9,652 bases of DNA from the NCBI GenBank assembly GCA_947564305.1, contig CANOBT010000192.1, positions 1 through 9,652 on the forward strand. The letters are read 5' to 3'. This document shows positions 5,815-9,652 of the stretch, piece by piece (position 1 is the first letter of the stretch; each line of letters opens with the position of its first letter). The notes beneath the pieces were generated by a model. It saw only the letters and a program-made list of their open reading frames with translations, was not told the origin of the DNA and ran no database searches. The position numbers were made by a program, and so were the translations under genes. The stretch comes from an uncultured Lachnospiraceae bacterium (GTDB taxonomy: Bacteria > Bacillota_A > Clostridia > Lachnospirales > Lachnospiraceae).

Positions 5815-7548
5815 ATGCCACGGATTTCAAAAAAGAAAAAGACAGGGTCGGTCCCTCTTTCCAAGCGTTTCCATGTGGGGGTTTATGCAAGGCTTTCTGT
5901 TGATGGGGCAAAGGCTTGCGGACAGGAGGATACTCCGCAAGTCCGAAAGAATGAGTCCATTGATACGCAGATTGCAATGGCAAAGCAGTACCTGAGGGAA
6001 CACCCGGAAATGGAGCTTTATGACTGCTATACGGATTTGGGCAGGACTGGGACCAATTTTAAGCGGGAAGGCTTTGAGCGCATGATGCAGGATGTGCGGA
6101 AGAAACGGATTGACTGTGTGATTGTCAAAGATTTATCCCGGTTCGGCAGGAACCATATAGAGGCGGGAAATTATATCCAGAAGATTTTTCCTTTTATGGG
6201 CGTCCGTTTTATTGCCCTTGCGGATGGGATTGATACATTCGAGACAAATTCCGGTACGGATGAAATGGCGCTGAACCTCAAAAACCTTGTCAATGAGATG
6301 TATGCGAGGGATATTGCCGAAAAGGTAAGATCCAGCAGACGCAGCAGCCAGGAACAGGGGAGCTATACCGGGGGCATCCCGCCTTATGGTTACCGGGCGG
6401 AATGGATGGAGGGGAAGAAATGTCTTTTGGTCTGTCCGAAGACGTCAGGGATTGTCAGGGATATTTATGGGATGTATTTATCTGGTAAAAATATGGGGCA
6501 GATTGCCGGGGAACTGTATGAGAGGGGAATCCACAGACCGGGGACTTATAAAAAGACGGGGCATGTGTACCGGCAGGAGGGGGAGGTTTTAGAGCAGTGG
6601 GGAGCTGCGACAGTCAAACTCATCCTGACAAACCCGGTCTATATGGGCTGTCTGGTGCAGGGGACAACCTGTGGGAAACAGTATAAAATCAGGAACCGCC
6701 ATGATGTGGACAGCGGGGATTATTCTATTAAATGGGGAACCCATGAGCCCCTTGTCAGTGAGGATGTGTTTTTCCAGGTGGCTGACATGTTTGTAAAGTC
6801 GGCAGCAAAGTATTGTAATAGTGACAGCGTTTCTAAAAAGACACCTCCAGAGGAGGACATTTATGCAGGGGCGCTGTTCTGTGGGGACTGTGGAAAGCGT
6901 ATAGCAAGGGTGGCAAATGCAAAAGAGTTCAGTTCCGGCCATACGGTACGGTATTATGGGTATTACTGCCCGTCCTCCCGCAGAATGGATGATTTGCAGT
7001 GCCCTTCCAAGAATATCGGCATGAGTGTGTTGGATGGACTGGTAAAAACAGCACTGCATCAGGAGTTTGCCCTTTCGGATTTGCGTCCGGGCAGGCTGGT
7101 AAAGGAGTATGAAAGGCGGGCAGAGGAACAAAAAGAAAAAATCAGGCAGGAGATTATTTCTTGTGGGAAACAGCAGGAATATGGGAAAAAGAGGGGAAGT
7201 GAACTGTATCTGAAATACCATGAGGGCCGCCTGTCACTGGAGGAATTTCAGCAGATGAAAAAAGAACAGGAAAGATGCCTCCATGAAATGGCAGGAAGGA
7301 AAGAGGAATTGCAGCACAGGTTAGACATCATGGATCGTAAGATAGCGGAAAAAGGAAAGTTCCTGCGTAATTTAATGAAATGTAATGAAAAGACAAAGCT
7401 GACAAAGGATGTCATACATACCTTGATCCATAGGATAGAAGTGTATGCCGGCCACCGGGTAAAAATCACGTTTGCATTCCGCATGAATGAATTATTATAT
7501 GCTGATGAAAATGGCGAATCAGGGAAAGAGGGCGCACAGCATGAGTAA
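5815..7548 (+). CDS. Large serine recombinase 2
   Basis: This is a complete 577-aa protein with GGAGG (5801-5805) nine bases before the ATG. A basic N-terminal extension (RISKKKKTG) precedes HVGVYARLSVDG, with Ser28 as the expected nucleophile. The conserved helix VIVKDLSRFGRNHIEAG follows (Arg109, Arg112). The recombinase domain at about 190-330 includes IPPYGYRAEW and AATVKLILTNPVYMGC. The zinc ribbon uses Cys356, Cys359, Cys385 and Cys396. A long charged coiled coil (about 425-520) is typical of large serine integrases, where it controls synapsis and direction. It is only distantly similar to recombinase 1 outside the catalytic motifs, so this is not a recent duplicate. It lies 27 bp after recombinase 1 and overlaps the start of recombinase 3 by eight bases, so translation of the three is probably coupled. 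The DNA target is unknown. Confidence 0.95.
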   Translation: MPRISKKKKTGSVPLSKRFHVGVYARLSVDGAKACGQEDTPQVRKNESIDTQIAMAKQYLREHPEMELYDCYTDLGRTGTNFKREGFERMMQDVRKKRIDCVIVKDLSRFGRNHIEAGNYIQKIFPFMGVRFIALADGIDTFETNSGTDEMALNLKNLVNEMYARDIAEKVRSSRRSSQEQGSYTGGIPPYGYRAEWMEGKKCLLVCPKTSGIVRDIYGMYLSGKNMGQIAGELYERGIHRPGTYKKTGHVYRQEGEVLEQWGAATVKLILTNPVYMGCLVQGTTCGKQYKIRNRHDVDSGDYSIKWGTHEPLVSEDVFFQVADMFVKSAAKYCNSDSVSKKTPPEEDIYAGALFCGDCGKRIARVANAKEFSSGHTVRYYGYYCPSSRRMDDLQCPSKNIGMSVLDGLVKTALHQEFALSDLRPGRLVKEYERRAEEQKEKIRQEIISCGKQQEYGKKRGSELYLKYHEGRLSLEEFQQMKKEQERCLHEMAGRKEELQHRLDIMDRKIAEKGKFLRNLMKCNEKTKLTKDVIHTLIHRIEVYAGHRVKITFAFRMNELLYADENGESGKEGAQHE

Positions 7549-7747
7549 AAAGAGGGAAAGAATCAGGCAGACGGATAAGGAAAAGGATGTGACCTTGGTC
7601 CGCATTGCCATCTATATGCGCCTTTCCAAAGCAGATGAAACTATGCGGGAGGAAAGTAACAGTATCTCCATGCAGCGCATTTTAATAAGGACGTATATCG
7701 CATCCCATTTTACAGAATGTGAGGTTATGGAATATCAGGAAATGTAA
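7541..7747 (+). pseudogene. Large serine recombinase 3, truncated after the catalytic N-terminus
   Basis: ATG 7541 lies inside the last codons of recombinase 2 (ATGAGTAA overlap), the usual translational coupling. The 68-aa product has a basic start, then VRIAIYMRLSKADETM with Ser29 as the expected nucleophile, then ESNSISMQRILIRTYIASHF. It ends at EVMEYQEM. In intact relatives the next residues would be a DDG-type strand followed by the helix with the conserved arginines. Here the gene is cut at about 7739 and joined to unrelated sequence, so the rest of the catalytic domain, the DNA-binding domain and the zinc ribbon are gone. The in-frame ATG at 7487 is within recombinase 2 and not needed. 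A deletion that ended here explains the mosaic downstream. It cannot be active as a recombinase. Confidence 0.85.
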
Positions 7748-7821
7748 ACCGCTTAATTGATACAAAGGGAATGGACAGAATATCGGGAAAACCGCTGAAA
7801 ACAAGGGGTTCCGACACATAG
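7744..7821 (+). other. Possible coding tail after the recombinase 3 breakpoint
   Basis: Starting just past the break in recombinase 3, a different frame reads NRLIDTKGMDRISGKPLKTR and then GSDT before TAG (7819-7821). It reads like the C-terminus of a soluble protein and is followed at once by a terminator stem-loop, whose left arm it overlaps. It has no start codon context. I do not recognise the parent gene. Confidence 0.25.
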
Positions 7822-7850
7822 GGTGTTGCCGGAATCCCTTGTTTGATTTT
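7801..7850 (+). terminator. Long stem-loop, probable terminator
   Basis: ACAAGGGGTTCCG (7801-7813) pairs with CGGAATCCCTTGT (7830-7842), with one G-T pair. ACAC and GGTGT extend the stem around a short loop with a small bulge. The following TTGATTTT is a weak U tract. It fits termination after the frame ending at 7821 or after the recombinase operon. Confidence 0.6.
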
Positions 7851-7910
7851 GGGGCTGTGCCAAGGCAACATGGGAGCGGCGGTTGTGAACGGCCACAGTG
7901 GTAGCAAGTC

Positions 7911-8022
7911 TGACCCCTCTGTGGCTGTTTTGACCCCTGCGGCTAAAAGTCTGACCCCTATGGCTGTTATGTGACCCCTGTGGTAACGGTTTTGCCCCCT
8001 CCCCTTGTCCAGTGTGGCCCCT
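7911..8022. repeat. Iteron-like array, six TGACCCCT-type boxes at about 21-bp spacing
   Basis: Exact TGACCCCT occurs at 7911, 7931, 7952 and 7972. Variants follow at 7993 (TGCCCCCT) and 8015 (TGGCCCCT). Start-to-start distances are 20, 21, 20, 21 and 22, close to two helical turns, so all boxes face the same side of the DNA. The sequence between boxes is partly shared (GTGGCTGTT, GCGGCTAAAAG, ATGGCTGTTATG). Such phased boxes are typical of replication-initiator iterons or cooperative operators. No initiator gene remains next to it. On the - strand the box reads AGGGGTCA. Confidence 0.75.
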
Positions 8023-8025
8023 CTG

Positions 8026-8385
8026 CTGACTATAGGGCAAAAATTAAAGGGAATTGGTTTTGATGCGGCTTATGTCAGCGATATGCTCCGTGCCGTACAG
8101 ACGGCGGAGCTGGTCTTGGAAGCAGATGGAAAGAGCGACGTGCCAATAGAAAAGGACGCAAGGCTTCGGGAATGGTGCCTGGGGTGCATGGAGGCAGAGA
8201 ACAATGCGGTTTTCATAAAGAATGTATCGGACTGGCTGGGAGGGATAGCCTCTTTTGCCGAGTTGAATCAGCGGCTTTCTGATGTGGCGGATGCCAATTA
8301 TGAATATGACACGACAGGAATGGCGGAACCGTTTCGGACAACAGAAAGCCGCCTGAAAAGCGTATTTGCGGATGCTGTCCAAAAG
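8026..8385 (+). pseudogene. Histidine phosphatase (phosphoglycerate mutase family) internal fragment
   Basis: The frame reads GQKLKGIGFDAAYVSDMLRA, then VQTAELVLEADGKSD, then REWCLGCMEAENNAVFIKNV, and ends near FRTTESRLKSVFADAVQ. The SDMLRAVQTAE stretch holds the conserved arginine of the family's phosphate pocket, and REWCLGCMEAE aligns with its central segment carrying the acid residue. The N-terminal RHG motif with the catalytic histidine is absent: the frame begins at the edge of the iteron array. The C-terminal part with the second histidine (usually a VTHG segment) is also absent. The open frame nominally runs from GTG 8005 to TGA 8439, but both ends are unrelated joined sequence. It cannot be an active phosphatase. 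The limits given are approximate; the fold assignment is confident. Confidence 0.8.
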
Positions 8386-8435
8386 GACGGGATGCAGGAA
8401 AGCCAGTCAAGGCTGTCACCACATAAGGAGATAAT

Positions 8436-8593
8436 TTGAAAACATCAACAAAAACAACCTGAGGGCGATAGCAAGGGTAAAAGTCAAAAAAGCACGGATT
8501 GAGAGCCAGAACGGGCAGATAAGAGCCAAAGACAGGGAGAAAGGCTATGACAGTAACAGTGATAGTCTTTTTCATGCGGTAATTACCATATGA
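8436..8593 (+). pseudogene. Small basic mobile-element protein, frameshifted near its start
   Basis: AAGGAG (8425-8430) lies six bases before TTG 8436, but that frame stops after eight codons. The frame beside it reads NINKNNLRAIARVKVKKARI, then ESQNGQIRAKDREKGYDSNS, then LFHAVITI to TGA 8591-8593. One more A in the AAAA run at 8439-8442 would join them into a 52-aa protein starting M-K-N-I-N-K. It is rich in Lys and Arg, with a helical middle. I do not recognise it; it resembles small conserved proteins of clostridial conjugative elements in style only. Just upstream another frame ends DAGKPVKAVTT with a TAA overlapping the ribosome binding site, as if it were the end of the preceding gene in the original element. 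Confidence 0.45.
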
Positions 8594-8888
8594 AATGAGG
8601 GCATTTTTCCCAATGAAGAGAGAAATTCACTAATGATATTATGCAATCAGAACTTCCGCTACATATACTCTTATAAGATAGGATGAGACATCTAAGGCAT
8701 ATTGCTTTTCCAAATCATATGGGAGTGACAGGATATCTAATGATTGTTTGACAGTTAATTTTTTTATGGTTATTCCGATATATAAAACAGAATTAAATAT
8801 TGAGCTAAGGATAGCGTTTTTTCTAAGGATGGAAGTTATGTATAGAAAACCGCTATTTTTTATTGCAGAAATGGAGGTCATTTAAGAA
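8594..8888. other. AT-rich spacer before the PPC-domain gene
   Basis: This stretch is clearly richer in A+T than its neighbours and has no convincing + strand gene. TTGACA at 8748-8753 is a perfect -35 match, but the hexamer 17 bases on (TATTCC) is a poor -10, so a promoter for the next gene is only possible. An 80-codon - strand frame (8881 to 8639, MTSISAIKNSGFLYITSILR and so on) fills most of it but has no ribosome binding site and sits over that of the next gene; I judge it doubtful. GGG-CATTTTT-CCC at 8598-8610 is a very short hairpin. Confidence 0.4.
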
Positions 8889-9652
8889 ATGAATCATACG
8901 CATTATATCAACAGTACCTTGAAAAATGGCTCTCATTATGGAAAAGGCTGCTTTGCCTCTCCCATGAAAGAACTGAATGAGCAGACTGTTCTGGTAGAAA
9001 ACAGCAAGGAAAATAAAAATGACAGCTACCGTCAAAAAACAAAATATGATGACAGGGAAGACCGCTACTATAGTACATATGATTTAGGTATATTGCTGCA
9101 GAACAGCAACAGTTATCTGGAAGGAAAACTGGATACAAATGAAGATGCAGACTGCTATTCCTTTTTCTATTCCCAGAAGAAGTTTTATGAGAAGATGGGC
9201 TTAGGAACGAAAGTCACAATCCGGTTGGAAAATATTCCGCAAGGCTGTAATTACGACCTGATTGTTTATGATATGCAGGGAAATCAGATAGGGATAGCGA
9301 AGGATAACGGCGACGGAAGCAGGGAACTTACTCTGCCGGCTTGGAATGATTCAGACCGTTATACCATTAAGGTGGAAAATCACGGAGGCGGGAATGTAAA
9401 TACAGAAACCTCTTACCGTATCCACATTATGGAAGAACGGTACCAGAAACAGGAGCAGGCAGACGACGGACAAGAATACACGGATGAAATGGAAAGGCTG
9501 CATAGAGAGCAATATGATTCCCTGCCGGAAGATGAACGCTATACGGGAACGAAAAGCGTGGAAGAATTGTTGGAGAAAAAAGCGTCTGGTGAATTATTGG
9601 ACAGGCAGGAGGAGGCATATCTGAAAATTTTTGCTAACCTGCATGATTATGA
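8889..9652 (+). CDS. PPC-like beta-sandwich domain protein, 3' end outside window
   Basis: ATG 8889 follows GGAGG (8873-8877) by 11 bases, and the frame stays open for 254 codons to the window end. Residues 1-70 are polar and low in order (MNHTHYINSTLKNGSHYGKG at the start), with no signal peptide or membrane segment. Residues about 77-180 fit a pre-peptidase C-terminal (PPC) fold. They run from YLEGKLDTNEDADCYSFFY through TIRLENIPQGCNYDLIVYDM and GDGSRELTLPAWNDSDRYTI to TSYRIHI, the usual 'G.LD...D.D.Y.F ... YDL.VYD..G' pattern. From about 183 the chain is acidic and helical (EERYQKQEQADDGQEYTDEM, then DRQEEAYLKIFANLHDY). PPC domains are usually appendages of secreted peptidases, so a cytosolic-looking start is unusual. 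The rest of the protein, which would tell its job, is not in view. It is probably unrelated to the element upstream. Confidence 0.8.
   Translation, partial: MNHTHYINSTLKNGSHYGKGCFASPMKELNEQTVLVENSKENKNDSYRQKTKYDDREDRYYSTYDLGILLQNSNSYLEGKLDTNEDADCYSFFYSQKKFYEKMGLGTKVTIRLENIPQGCNYDLIVYDMQGNQIGIAKDNGDGSRELTLPAWNDSDRYTIKVENHGGGNVNTETSYRIHIMEERYQKQEQADDGQEYTDEMERLHREQYDSLPEDERYTGTKSVEELLEKKASGELLDRQEEAYLKIFANLHDY

Noticed and set aside
6589..7221. Minus-strand 210-codon frame
   Set aside because: It lies wholly within the intact recombinase 2 and is a shadow of its codon pattern.
7911..8022. CRISPR array
   Set aside because: The repeats are only 8 bp at 20-22 bp spacing, the sequence between them is partly shared, and there are no cas genes.
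7753..8040. Minus-strand 95-codon frame over the repeat array
   Set aside because: Its Ser/His/Arg/Gly-rich repeats come from translating the DNA repeats; it has no ribosome binding site or recognisable domain.
8639..8881. Minus-strand 80-codon frame in the AT-rich spacer
   Set aside because: The sequence looks moderately protein-like, but it has no ribosome binding site, a stop directly precedes its ATG, and it overlaps the ribosome binding site of the next gene.

Overview
The window looks like an accessory region of a low-to-moderate-GC Firmicute, most likely a gut clostridium of the Lachnospiraceae type. Signs are strong AGGAGG-type ribosome binding sites, AGGA/GGAGG-led genes of clostridial style, tandem large serine recombinases typical of clostridial integrative elements, and SpoIIAA/RsbW-like partner-switching proteins. 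The organism call is inference. Almost everything intact is on the + strand, and the window is unusually rich in broken genes.

Region 1 (1-3500) is a decayed partner-switching locus. It starts inside a MATE-family transporter whose reading frame originally ran on into an RsbW/SpoIIAB-like ATPase domain, giving one fused protein. A roughly 208-bp MITE with perfect terminal inverted repeats sits between the two halves. Removing it with one copy of the TA target restores the frame exactly. The fused ATPase is also broken before its ATP-lid motif. Next come a truncated DDE transposase remnant on the - strand, an intact STAS anti-anti-sigma-like protein, and a stand-alone RsbW-like ATPase broken by a 1-nt frameshift, also just before its lid motif. 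A good hairpin-plus-T-tract terminator closes the block. The inferred ancestral system is a transporter with a cytoplasmic ATPase/kinase domain together with a STAS protein and a free ATPase.

Region 2 (about 3500-7750) is the recombination module of an integrative element. It holds a small accessory protein, two full-length large serine recombinases (553 and 577 aa), and a third recombinase cut off after about 65 residues. The second and third genes overlap by 8 nt. The first recombinase carries an in-frame palindromic insertion just after its catalytic serine motif.

Region 3 (about 7750-8600) is a mosaic of element fragments. It contains a possible coding tail, a stem-loop terminator, a six-copy iteron-like array of TGACCCCT-type boxes phased every 20-22 bp, the middle of a histidine phosphatase lacking both ends, and a frameshifted small basic protein.

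Region 4 (8600-9652) is an AT-rich spacer followed by the start of a larger gene that runs off the window. Its product has a PPC-like beta-sandwich domain but no signal peptide. No rRNA, tRNA or CRISPR array was seen.
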